Source: Methanothrix harundinacea (GTDB lineage Archaea; Halobacteriota; Methanosarcinia; Methanotrichales; Methanotrichaceae). From it: a stretch of DNA of 51,820 nt. The notes under the pieces are model-generated. The model had not been told where the DNA came from, did no database searches, and saw only the letters and a program-made list of their open reading frames with translations. This document shows positions 38,401 through 46,072 of the stretch, piece by piece; within the stretch, counting starts at the first letter, position 1; every line of letters begins with the position of its first letter. The position numbers were made by a program, and so were the translations under genes. The DNA lies in assembly GCA_001509375.1 (NCBI GenBank), contig LGFT01000021.1, positions 1-51,820 on the forward strand, read 5' to 3'.

Positions 38401-38718
38401 CACGTCCACGTTCCAGGGAGATAGGCCCACGGGCTCTTCAGATGTGGAGTCCTCTCTGATGAGCCAGGGCGATGCGAGCGGACCCCTCTTGGCTCCGGGC
38501 AGAAGAAAGGTCTTCGTCTCGATCCCGGTGGGGGTTGGACCAAAGATCGCCTCGATCTCGTCCCGGAGCATCTTTCCGGGAAGCGAGAACGGATGGGGCT
38601 TTGGCTTCGGGCGTCTGGGCGGCCTTCCTCGCGCCGTGGGAATTGTTGCGGGAAGGGCCGAAGACTCCGCCCATAAGTAGAACCGGCTCGCGTCCCAGGA
38701 CCCGTGTAAAACCAACAT
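35494..38718 (-). CDS. SNF2-family helicase
   Basis: A 1074-residue ATPase from the ATG at 38718 ([16 protein letters not shown]); the frame runs 15 codons further. The N-terminal 450 residues are the long DUF3670-like region of bacterial and archaeal Snf2 proteins. The SNF2 core has Walker A DDMGLGKT near 610, DEAQ in [33 protein letters not shown], then the helicase C domain with [24 protein letters not shown] and [11 protein letters not shown]. It translocates on DNA; these SWIM/SNF2 pairs are suspected of acting in repair or transcription, but the role is open. Confidence 0.92.
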   Translation of the reverse strand: [1074 protein letters not shown]

Positions 38719-38881
38719 TATCTCTAGGGTGAGGAGATGTTCTGGATATATAAAAGTGAGCACGATCGATATCCATAACCTGAGTGCCCAGAAATCCCTC
38801 TACGGCTTTACCTGGGTCAAAAATGGGAGGAAGGAGGAGAGGATCTCCAATCCACCAAAACGATCGGCTCTCTGGAGAGGA

Positions 38882-39157
38882 TCACCACTTCCCCGACTTG
38901 ATCACGTTCAGGTTCTGAATGACTTTGGCCCCGGCCTCCGGGCTGAGCATGTATTTCTGGCTAATGGCGAGGGCTCTTGTTATCTCGTCCTGCTCGTCGG
39001 CTCCGGCCCGCTGGGATACCAGCACTTTTGCAGCGGCATACCCCTTATCCAGAAGGGTCTTTTGGACCTCGTCCAGGAGAGCTGCGTTCGTGCATAGGGG
39101 ACCCGTCCCGATCTCTTTGACTACCTTGTTCATGTTCTCCATTTCCTTCGTCTTCAC
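38882..39157 (-). CDS. Small hypothetical protein
   Basis: 91 residues from a GTG at 39157 with a near-perfect GGAGGTGAT seven bases upstream; this ribosome site decides the start against an ATG at 39178. The protein is a helical, charged single domain (TGPLCTNAALLDEVQKTLLD, VSQRAGADEQDEITRALAIS) without signal peptide or metal motifs. I do not recognise the family. The strong ribosome site says it is a real gene. Confidence 0.6.
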   Translation of the reverse strand: MKTKEMENMNKVVKEIGTGPLCTNAALLDEVQKTLLDKGYAAAKVLVSQRAGADEQDEITRALAISQKYMLSPEAGAKVIQNLNVIKSGKW

Positions 39158-39434
39158 ACTATCACCTCCTAGATACATCTAAAAATGTACGGCGTATTCC
39201 TCGGCCTCGTCTCTTCCTGCCGTCGGATCATCTCTTTACTCTGTGGAGCTTCTCAGCTATAAGAATTTAGGTGATGTCTTGTTTTCAAGCTTCTGCCAGA
39301 TTCTCAGGTGATTGGCATCTGAGGCGATTTTATTTGGGACCGGCAAACTTAAGAAATTCTCGCTGAATTGGGACAAAAAAGGAAACACGACAAACTCCAA
39401 AAAGACTTTCAGCTTGCCTGACAAATAAATACCC

Positions 39435-40019
39435 ATGACACTCCACGTCAACAAGAAGGGAGTTCGGGTCCTGGGGATAGCCGAGAGCTTCCTGAAGATG
39501 AGGCCTTCGTCCAGGCTGGCGGGCGTTGTCATGCGGAAGGACCTGAGGGTTGATGGTTTTGGTTTTGCCAAAATATCAGTCGGCGGGGACGACGCCACCG
39601 AGGGGATCTTGAAGATATTCTGGGGCCTTGAGAGAAGCGATATAAACGCCCTCCTCCTGAACGGATCGATCATCAGCTGGTTCAACATCGTAGATCTCGA
39701 CCGGGTCTCTGCTGAGACGGGTCTTCCGGTGATAAGCCTCACCTATGAGGAGTCGGAGGGGCTCGAAAGGTACATCGAAGAGTACTTCCCCCGCCCCCAA
39801 GGGAAGATCGAAATGTACAAAAAGCTCGGGCCCCGGGAGCCCCTGCAGCTCAAGAACGGGTTTGTTGTTTATGCCAGGTTCCTAGGCGCCACGGCGGAGG
39901 CGACAAGGGGTCTCCTAAACTCCTTCACCCTGGAGGGGAAGGTCCCCGAGCCCCTCCGGGTGGCTAGGCTTCTTGCAAGAAGCACATCGAAGGAAGAGAT
40001 TGACGGCGAACCTTATTGA
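39435..40019 (+). CDS. DUF99 (endonuclease V-like) protein
   Basis: A 194-residue protein matching the archaeal DUF99/UPF0215 family: VRVLGIAESFLK at the start, AGVVMRKDLRVDGF, LNGSIISWFNIVDLDRV and GLPVISLTYEES. The fold is related to endonuclease V. The function is not established. Convergent with the RNase P RNA gene. Confidence 0.88.
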   Translation: MTLHVNKKGVRVLGIAESFLKMRPSSRLAGVVMRKDLRVDGFGFAKISVGGDDATEGILKIFWGLERSDINALLLNGSIISWFNIVDLDRVSAETGLPVISLTYEESEGLERYIEEYFPRPQGKIEMYKKLGPREPLQLKNGFVVYARFLGATAEATRGLLNSFTLEGKVPEPLRVARLLARSTSKEEIDGEPY

Positions 40020-40060
40020 TTGATCTGGCTATTGTAGGGGCAATATTCCGTGAATTTTGT

Positions 40061-40388
40061 GGACGCGAGTCTGGAGAGTAAGCCCCCTTCTGTTCGTGCT
40101 CGCTGGCATTGGCGGCATTCAGCTCAGCGCCATACCCGGGCGTTGGCTGGACTCCATATATCGCCCTTATTTTGGCTTGCACCCGCAGGGATTCGCCGTT
40201 TCATCTGCCTCCCGCCCGACCTCAGCCTTTCGGCATCATGGCATTGGAGCGGTGCAGTATCGTTTCTGTGCCAGAGCCAGAGCTCTCGCCCTACACCCAA
40301 AGAAGGTGTCTGCGTGTCCAGGGGTGGGGGGACTTTCCACACCGGCGAAGGGTTCGCCAGCGGCAGCCGCCCTTCCACTCTCGCGCCC
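40061..40388 (-). ncRNA. rnpB: Archaeal RNase P RNA
   Basis: On the minus strand the universally conserved elements appear in order: GGAAAGTCC followed by CACCCCTGGACACG (CR-I region, 40310-40340), ACAGAAACGATACTG (CR-IV type, about 40260), GAAACGGCGAATCC with GGTGCAAGCC (about 40185-40205), and AGAAGGGGGCTTACT (CR-V, about 40080-40095). The ends pair as P1: GGGCGCGAG (5', 40388-40380) with CTCGCGTCC (3', 40069-40061). A TATA box sits about 25 bases before the 5' end. Several open frames cross this locus and are not genes. Confidence 0.93.
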
Positions 40389-40406
40389 GGGCGGCATAAG
40401 GGAGGA

Positions 40407-40418
40407 TATTATAAAAGC
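40407..40418 (-). promoter_or_regulatory. TATA box of RNase P RNA
   Basis: GCTTTTATAATA on the minus strand, centred about 25 bases from the inferred RNA 5' end at 40388. The spacing supports the RNA boundary. Confidence 0.65.
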
Positions 40419-40478
40419 CTTTGCGAAGGGGAAATGGAAAATGGAGACGGGCAGGAGTCAGAAGATCCCGCCCGGAGT

Positions 40479-41156
40479 TCAGGATCCCTCGATATTCCAG
40501 ACGGAGAAGTTGTCGAAGCTGACGGTGACGTTCCCCCCGCCGCAGGCGGTGGTTCCGGCTATGATGCCCACTTTTCCTTCGGGGAAGCTATCGTCGACGT
40601 AGTCGGCCATTTTCTTTCCGTTGGCGCAGAAGGATAACGTTTCTCCCTGGCGTTTCACCTGTATCAGATTCATGGCCTTCCCCAGGTTGATGGCATCGGA
40701 TTTTGTCCAAGGATCGTTTTGGATCCACGCACCCCCCTCCCTCTTGGTGAACTTGTAATAACCATCCCCAGATATCAGGAAGAGATAGTAGTTGGACCAG
40801 TTCAGCCAGCCGGCCATCACCCCGTAGACGTTGTCGTCGGGGCCGCTGATGGGGGTAGCCTCCACCTCCACGATGCTGTCGCCGAAGGACTTTCCAGACG
40901 ATACCCTCCACCACGAGTCGGCGGGGGCGACGTTTATGATGTACTTGCCATCATCATAATAATTGCTCTGGTTCTCACCTCGAACACAACCCCAGGAGCC
41001 ACCAACTTTTGTGGTCTGGAAGTCGTCGATGAACAAAAGCTCACCTTTCTGAAGCTCCGGGGTTCCTACCCCATCGCCCTCTGCCAGGCAGACGGGTCCG
41101 GCCGTAAAAAGCAAGGTCAGAGCCACGACCGGAACGATCCAAAATGAAGATTCCAT
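40479..41156 (-). CDS. Secreted LamG/DUF1080-like protein
   Basis: A 225-residue protein with signal peptide (about 1-25, ending VCLAEGD). The remainder is one concanavalin-type beta-sandwich of the LamG/3-keto-disaccharide family: FIDDFQTTKVGGSWG, WWRVSSGKSFGDSIVEVEA, NYYLFLISGDGYYKF, FPEGKVGIIAGTTACGG. It resembles the C-terminal sandwich of the 880-residue protein in fold only. Probably binds a glycan outside the cell. A TATA-like ATACTTATAATC (minus, about 41246-41258) may be its promoter. Confidence 0.7.
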   Translation of the reverse strand: MESSFWIVPVVALTLLFTAGPVCLAEGDGVGTPELQKGELLFIDDFQTTKVGGSWGCVRGENQSNYYDDGKYIINVAPADSWWRVSSGKSFGDSIVEVEATPISGPDDNVYGVMAGWLNWSNYYLFLISGDGYYKFTKREGGAWIQNDPWTKSDAINLGKAMNLIQVKRQGETLSFCANGKKMADYVDDSFPEGKVGIIAGTTACGGGNVTVSFDNFSVWNIEGS

Positions 41157-41567
41157 TAGCTAGATCCTCCAATTCATCGTCGATCTAACTTGGGGGCGGC
41201 TAGATGCCACTAAGTCAAATCTCGGCAAATTGGTTTCTACTGCAGATTATAAGTATTTATTTACACAATTCACACGTTCTAGCCCTCTTCAAGGTACAGG
41301 TCCCTTTTTCTGAGGGCGCCACCTTTGGACCGTGGCCAGATCCAGGGATGCCGACAGCTATACATTCAGCGATTACTTTGCAGAGACCATAGTGCTGACG
41401 CCGATCGACGAATAGGAGACAAATCTCAGAAAAAGGGGCCTGGGCCGATCCATCCACGGGGCCCAATTCCCTTTTTGCGGTTACCTTCGGGATCTTCCGA
41501 GCAGTTAAACCTTTATGTTTACATTACTGCCGAAATGTTTATGTCTGTGCTTGCAATTATGCCGCCT
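41157..41567. other. Intergenic region between LamG-like gene and molybdate operon
   Basis: A divergent promoter region without a credible gene. Minus side: TATA-like at 41246-41258. Plus side: two direct ATGTTTA copies, 41515-41521 and 41535-41541, exactly 20 bases apart, just ahead of the binding-protein start. Confidence 0.45.
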
Positions 41568-42347
41568 ATGAATTGCAGAGCATTATCTTTTATGATCGGA
41601 TCGATCCTGGCGGCAAGCCTCGTCATATCGGGGTGCGCCGCCCAGGATTCGCTTCTCGTCTACTGCGGCGCGGGGATGAGAGAGCCGATGGAGGAGATCG
41701 CGGACCTATTCTTTGAGGAGGAAGGTGTCGAGATCCAGTACACCTTCGCCGGGTCGGCCCAGCTCCTCTCTCAGATCGAGCTGTACCAGACCGGCGACCT
41801 CTACATGCCCGGGGCTCGATCTGACATCGAGGCGGCGATGGAGAAGGGGTTCGTCGACGAGACGAGAGATGTCGTCTACCATGTCCCCTGCATCATCACC
41901 CCGAAGGGAAACCCCGCCAGCGTGGAGTCCCTTGAGGACCTGGCCGAGTCGGGGGTGAGGGTCGCCCTCGGAGATCCTGCGGGCCCGGCCATCGGCAAGG
42001 TCTCGAAGAGCATTCTGGAGGGGCAGGGGATCTGGGAAGAGGTCGTACATAACCGAGTCGTCTCCTCGGGGACGGTAAACGAGCTGGTGGTTTACATCTC
42101 AATGGAGCAGGCGGACGCCGCCATCGTCTGGGAAGACCTCGTCGACCCCGAGATGATGGACGAGGTGGAGATACCCCTGGAGATGAACGGGGTCAAGGTT
42201 GTCTCCATCGGAACTCTGGTATTCTCCGAGGACGAGGAGAAGGCCGATAAGTTCATGAACTTCGTCGCCTCGGAAGAGGGGAAGGCGGTCTTTGCCGATC
42301 ACGGGTTTGTTGCATATCCTGACCCGAGGTACGAGGGGACGAGCTGA
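41568..42347 (+). CDS. modA: Molybdate/tungstate-binding lipoprotein (ModA/WtpA type)
   Basis: A 259-residue binding protein. I start it at the ATG at 41568 (MNCRALSF) because a lipoprotein signal then follows directly, ending in the lipobox VISGC; ATGs at 41559 and 41535 are possible and no ribosome site decides. Mature motifs LLVYCGAGMREPMEEIA, YTFAGSAQLLSQIE, VALGDPAGPAIGK and QADAAIVWEDL fit the oxyanion-binding family. Methanogens need molybdenum or tungsten for formylmethanofuran dehydrogenase. Which of the two is bound cannot be told. Confidence 0.87.
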   Translation: MNCRALSFMIGSILAASLVISGCAAQDSLLVYCGAGMREPMEEIADLFFEEEGVEIQYTFAGSAQLLSQIELYQTGDLYMPGARSDIEAAMEKGFVDETRDVVYHVPCIITPKGNPASVESLEDLAESGVRVALGDPAGPAIGKVSKSILEGQGIWEEVVHNRVVSSGTVNELVVYISMEQADAAIVWEDLVDPEMMDEVEIPLEMNGVKVVSIGTLVFSEDEEKADKFMNFVASEEGKAVFADHGFVAYPDPRYEGTS

Positions 42348-42355
42348 AGGGCAGG

Positions 42356-43195
42356 ATGAAGGATAGGCAGGCTGACGGAGAAACAGGAGCGGGTGGGAAG
42401 CTGACGGTCCTTGAACGGCTCTGGCTGAAGGCGGCGACGATCGGGGTGAGCCTTCTCCTTTCGGCCTTCATATCGGCCGTCCTCCTCCTGGTCTTGAGTC
42501 GTTCGCCTCCCGAGACCTTCATCGCATCTATCTTCTCCGAGGAGATCAGGTTCGCCATCGTCCTCAGCATCAAGACCTCCATCGCATCGACGGCCCTCTG
42601 CATCCTCGTCGCGGTCCCGGCGGCCTACGCCCTCGCACGCTACGACTTTTTTGGAAAGAGGGCGGCGAGCACCCTCCTCGACATGCCCCTCGCCCTCCCG
42701 CCCCTGGTGGCGGGGGTCGGCCTCCTCCTCTTCTTCGGGACGAGCCCTCTGGGAAGGGGGCTCTCTGAGGCCGGGCTCGTCTTCGTATTCACCCCCCTGG
42801 GGATCGTGATCGCCCAGTTCTTCGTGAACGTCCCCTTCATGCTGAGGGTGATGAGGTCGACATTCGAGGGGATAAGCCCGAGGTACGAGCACGTGGCCAG
42901 GACCCTGGGGTGCACCGACTTTCAGGCGATCATGAGGGTGACCCTGCCCATGGCCTCCAACGGCCTTCTGGCGGGGTCTGTCATCACCTGGTCGAAGGCG
43001 GTCGGCGAGTTCGGTGCGGTTCTGATGCTGGCGGGGGCGACGAGGATGAGGACTGAGACCTTGCCCACGTCCCTCTTTTTGAACATGTCCTGCGGGAAGC
43101 TCGACGAGGCGATCTCGGCGGCGTCGATCCTGATTTTGATCTCCGTCGTCTCGCTATACGTCTTCGAGCGGCGGGTCGGCGGGTTCCGCCTTTAG
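42356..43195 (+). CDS. modB: Molybdate/tungstate ABC transporter permease
   Basis: A 279-residue permease with six membrane helices and the ABC EAA loop EHVARTLGCTDFQAIMRVTLP. AVPAAYALARYDFFG and WSKAVGEFGAVLMLAGATRMRTETLPTS are diagnostic of the ModB/WtpB group (TLPTS near the end of the loop). It begins 8 bases after the modA stop. Confidence 0.9.
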   Translation: MKDRQADGETGAGGKLTVLERLWLKAATIGVSLLLSAFISAVLLLVLSRSPPETFIASIFSEEIRFAIVLSIKTSIASTALCILVAVPAAYALARYDFFGKRAASTLLDMPLALPPLVAGVGLLLFFGTSPLGRGLSEAGLVFVFTPLGIVIAQFFVNVPFMLRVMRSTFEGISPRYEHVARTLGCTDFQAIMRVTLPMASNGLLAGSVITWSKAVGEFGAVLMLAGATRMRTETLPTSLFLNMSCGKLDEAISAASILILISVVSLYVFERRVGGFRL

Positions 43196-43300
43196 GATGA
43201 GAAGGTGGGGTGAGGAGAGGGAGGATAAGGTGGAGAGCAGAGATGGGGGAGAAGGATGAGAGAAGGAGGAGACGGTGGGGTGAGGTGGTGATAGGAGAAG
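43196..43300 (+). other. Polypurine tract between modB and modC
   Basis: By hand count 14 of 105 bases are pyrimidines, only two of them C. The tract contains a 12-base direct repeat GGTGGGGTGAGG (43204-43215 and 43274-43285) and ends in GGTGATAGGAGAAG before the modC ATG. In an operon whose other junction is 8 bases, it is an unusual insertion or an RNA-level element. Confidence 0.5.
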
Positions 43301-44416
43301 ATGCTGAGGATTGAGAGAATCTCCAAAGATCTCGGCGACTTCGTCCTCGCGGACGTATCCCTGGAGGTGGGATCCGGCGAGTATCTGGTCATCATCGGGC
43401 CCACCGGCTCGGGAAAGACGATCCTCATGGAGGCGGTGGCCGGGATATCTCCTCCCGACAAAGGGAGGATCTATCTTGACGGCAGGGATATCACCGAGGA
43501 GGCTCCCAGGAACCGGAGGATCTCCATGGTCTACCAGGACTACATGCTCTTTCCCCACCTATCAGTCAAAGAGAACATCGCCTTCGGCCTGCGGTCACAG
43601 AAGGCCTCCCCCGCCGTGATCGAGGAGAAGGTGGCCGAGACCTCGGAGCTCTTGGGGATCGGCCACCTCCACCATCGGCAACCCGACACCCTCAGCGGCG
43701 GCGAGAAGCAGAGGGTGGCGATCGCTAGAGCGATAGTCATGGAGCCGAAGGTTCTGCTCCTCGACGAGCCCCTGAGCGCCCTCGACGGCGCCACGCGAGA
43801 GAAGCTCCGGCGGGAGCTGAAGAGGATTCACCAGGCATACGGGACGACGATCATCCACGTCACCCACAACTTCGAGGAGGTATTCTCCCTCGCCGACAAG
43901 GTGGCGGTGATGAATGGGGGCGGGATCGTACAGGTGGGGACCCCCGAGGAGGTCTTTCGAAGGCCCAACTGTGAGATGATCGCCAACTTCGTGGGGGTCG
44001 AGAACGTATTCAAAGGCCTTGCGTCCGAGAGGGGCGGCCTCATCGAGATCGAGGTGGACTGCCTCAAAATAGTCTCGGCGACGGTTGATCTCGACGGGGA
44101 TGAAGCCGGAGACGAAGACGAAGACAAAGATGGAAGGAAGAACGGAAGGGAGGGCCGGAAAGGCCGGGAGGTCTTCGCCTCGGTCCGGGCCGAGGATATC
44201 CTCATCTCCAAGGCCCCCCTCAAGTCCAGCGCTCGAAACTCCTTTTCGGGCAGGGTCGAAGAGATCGCCAACGGCGGGATGATGGTGAAGGTCTGGGTCG
44301 ACGTGGGAATCCCCTTCATGGCGATGCTGACCCGGCGAGGGTGTCAGGAGATGGATCTCGCCGAGGGCGACCATGTCTATCTGACCTTCAAGGCGACGGC
44401 GGTGCACGTATTCTGA
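43301..44416 (+). CDS. modC: Molybdate/tungstate ABC transporter ATPase with charged linker
   Basis: A 371-residue ATPase. Walker A is GPTGSGKT near 33, the signature LSGGEKQRVAIARAI, Walker B LLLDEPLSALDGA. A C-terminal TOBE/Mop-type regulatory domain covers about 285-371 (VRAEDILISKAP, FSGRVEEIANGGMMVKVWVD). Between them, near residues 265-282, sits a low-complexity linker alternating acid and base (DGDEAGDEDEDKDG then KNGREGRKGRE), not usual for the family. Confidence 0.9.
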   Translation: MLRIERISKDLGDFVLADVSLEVGSGEYLVIIGPTGSGKTILMEAVAGISPPDKGRIYLDGRDITEEAPRNRRISMVYQDYMLFPHLSVKENIAFGLRSQKASPAVIEEKVAETSELLGIGHLHHRQPDTLSGGEKQRVAIARAIVMEPKVLLLDEPLSALDGATREKLRRELKRIHQAYGTTIIHVTHNFEEVFSLADKVAVMNGGGIVQVGTPEEVFRRPNCEMIANFVGVENVFKGLASERGGLIEIEVDCLKIVSATVDLDGDEAGDEDEDKDGRKNGREGRKGREVFASVRAEDILISKAPLKSSARNSFSGRVEEIANGGMMVKVWVDVGIPFMAMLTRRGCQEMDLAEGDHVYLTFKATAVHVF

Positions 44417-44468
44417 TGGACCGGGCCTGGCGGCGAAGAGTGCCGAAGGGCGCGGGCCGAGGGCGTAG

Positions 44469-44507
44469 CGGGTCGGTTTTCGCTGCCGTTGACCCGATTT
44501 TCTGTTT
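44469..44507 (+). terminator. Terminator of the molybdate operon
   Basis: Stem CGGGTC (44469-44474) and GACCCG (44491-44496) with a 16-base loop, followed by ATTTTCTGTTT. It lies 53 bases past the modC stop. Confidence 0.45.
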
Positions 44508-44527
44508 GTAATTATATTCTAGTACAA

Positions 44528-44863
44528 TTATTCTTCCTTGGGCTTTGTTACTGTCTTTATTTCACATACATCTTCAAGGTCTTTCTCTTCGATTTCTTCT
44601 CGTGCAGCTTTCATCGTAACTGTAGCCAGCCGGTTAAACAATTCGGGCCATCTAGCGCGAAATCTATCCGAAATTATCTGGTGTTTCCGTTGCACTTCCT
44701 TATCCACCACTTCGTACTTACCTGATTGTCGCACTTTTGAGATTCGATTCATTAGTCTCTTATATTCTTCCTCGTGTTGCCTCACCTGAAGCCGCTCTTT
44801 TCGCAGAGTTTCTTGTAGCTCGTAAGCTTTGGCCATTTCATCATCTAACCCCTGGTAGGTCAA
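44528..44863 (-). CDS. Small coiled-coil hypothetical protein
   Basis: 111 residues, almost entirely helical and charged with a coiled-coil pattern (ELQETLRKERLQVRQHEEEY and KEVQRKHQIISDRFRARW), ending in the acidic-basic EIKTVTKPKEE. No signal, no known motif. The base composition is lower in GC than the core genes, as in the following island. I do not recognise a family. Confidence 0.5.
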   Translation of the reverse strand: MTYQGLDDEMAKAYELQETLRKERLQVRQHEEEYKRLMNRISKVRQSGKYEVVDKEVQRKHQIISDRFRARWPELFNRLATVTMKAAREEIEEKDLEDVCEIKTVTKPKEE

Positions 44864-45178
44864 ACAGCTGCCTCCATTCTTTGGTTTTTATCTAATTGCC
44901 TTTCTTAGATGGATGGTATTCATTCTTGAAGTTGGCGGTGAAAATAGGATAAATCATAACTGAGCTTTGTATAGATGGTTATTTAGGCAGTTTGCAAATA
45001 ATTTTGATATTAATTATAAAATGGATTATGTTCTGTATTATCGCTAATTATTGGATATAATCAGATTTATACAAAATTTTTATTTGATTTTTGCTCTAAT
45101 ATGAGTTAATAGGATCAAATATGCTATTCCAATACAAAACAAAACTACTTATACTTTCTGTTCTACATTAGAACTAGC
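44864..45178. other. AT-rich gap at the island boundary
   Basis: About 315 bases, strongly AT-rich, with no open frame of note. It probably holds the promoter of the coiled-coil gene (minus) on the left and that of the winged-helix gene (plus) at its right end. No repeat or RNA gene was seen. Confidence 0.5.
45147..45174 (+). promoter_or_regulatory. TATA box and palindromic operator of the winged-helix operon
   Basis: ACTTATACT (45147-45155) lies about 26 bases before the ATG at 45179, predicting a leaderless transcript. GTTCTA-CAT-TAGAAC (45160-45174), a perfect 6-3-6 palindrome, fills the space between TATA and start. A repressor there would block initiation, as in self-regulated toxin-antitoxin operons. 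Confidence 0.55.
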
Positions 45179-46072
45179 ATGAAATTAAGTAAAAAAGAAA
45201 TAACGCTTCTCACTTTGTTAGCCCAATCTAAAAAGCCTTTGCCTCCTAGAGATGTAGCTGTAGCAATAGATGTTGAATATTCATCCATATATAATATTTT
45301 ATATCGTCTCGAACGAAAAGGACTGGTGGACAGGGATGAATTTGGTAGAGTCCTATTATCGATTACACCTCAGGCAGAAAGTTTCAAAAGATTGTATTAT
45401 GCACATCAATCATCCCCATTAAATAGAATACTAACAGGAAGAAAACTAGAACTATTGTTGAATTTGGACCAAAATCCTAAAACTGCTGATGAGATTCAAG
45501 AAGATACTAAGATTCCAATATCTACTATATATTATTATTTAAAAGATTTAATGAAATTAGGAATCGTTCGAAGAATCACGAAAAAAACGCCCTCCAAAGG
45601 TACTCACAGATATATATTCAATGAAATTCTTTGGGAAGATTTAAAAACCTTCTTAACCGAGCTTTCAAAGGCTGAAGGTATTCAGAAAATGCCCCCCGGA
45701 AGTATTTTGATAAAGAATTATGGTAACAGTATACTTTTTAAAAGTATAAGACAGCAAGATGCCACACCAACATCATTTAGTGTATACGATAAATATGGAG
45801 TAAGCTTGTTTCTCATGCGGACTAGCAACTATTATACCTTACCTAAACGATATTTATCAATAATGGATGTCTTCATTCATTCGTTGGATTCCGCGGATGA
45901 CATATCTCACCGATTATATTGCATTATTTTCTATATTAAAAATAAACAAAAATTAGGTGGTGTGCGGCATCCGATGCTGAAGGATATCAAAAATGTCCTT
46001 AACGGCAAACACGTCAATGGATTTCCTACCCACGAGGAAGTGATGGACCGGGTGAGTGTTTATGCCATATAA
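45179..46072 (+). CDS. Tandem winged-helix regulator, partner of a nucleotidyltransferase
   Basis: A 297-residue AT-rich gene. Two winged-helix domains are visible: 1-75 (PPRDVAVAIDVEYSSIYNILYRLERKGLV) given as PPRDVAVAIDVEY and YNILYRLERKGLV, and about 85-150 (PKTADEIQEDTKIPISTIYY then YLKDLMKLGIVRR). The remaining 145 residues are an unrecognised domain ending HEEVMDRVSVYAI. It overlaps the start of the nucleotidyltransferase gene by about 11 bases. The combination of HTH protein first and nucleotidyltransferase second resembles AbiEi/AbiEii systems, though I cannot show homology to AbiEi beyond the HTH. Confidence 0.6.
   Translation: MKLSKKEITLLTLLAQSKKPLPPRDVAVAIDVEYSSIYNILYRLERKGLVDRDEFGRVLLSITPQAESFKRLYYAHQSSPLNRILTGRKLELLLNLDQNPKTADEIQEDTKIPISTIYYYLKDLMKLGIVRRITKKTPSKGTHRYIFNEILWEDLKTFLTELSKAEGIQKMPPGSILIKNYGNSILFKSIRQQDATPTSFSVYDKYGVSLFLMRTSNYYTLPKRYLSIMDVFIHSLDSADDISHRLYCIIFYIKNKQKLGGVRHPMLKDIKNVLNGKHVNGFPTHEEVMDRVSVYAI

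Noticed and set aside
40050-40637. Three plus-strand frames of 96-195 residues
   Set aside because: They cross the RNase P RNA and the antisense of the LamG-like gene; composition and lack of start signals fit chance frames in GC-rich DNA.
41325-41567. 81-residue N-terminal extension of the molybdate-binding protein
   Set aside because: The extension is not signal-like and would bury the lipoprotein signal and lipobox that follow it.
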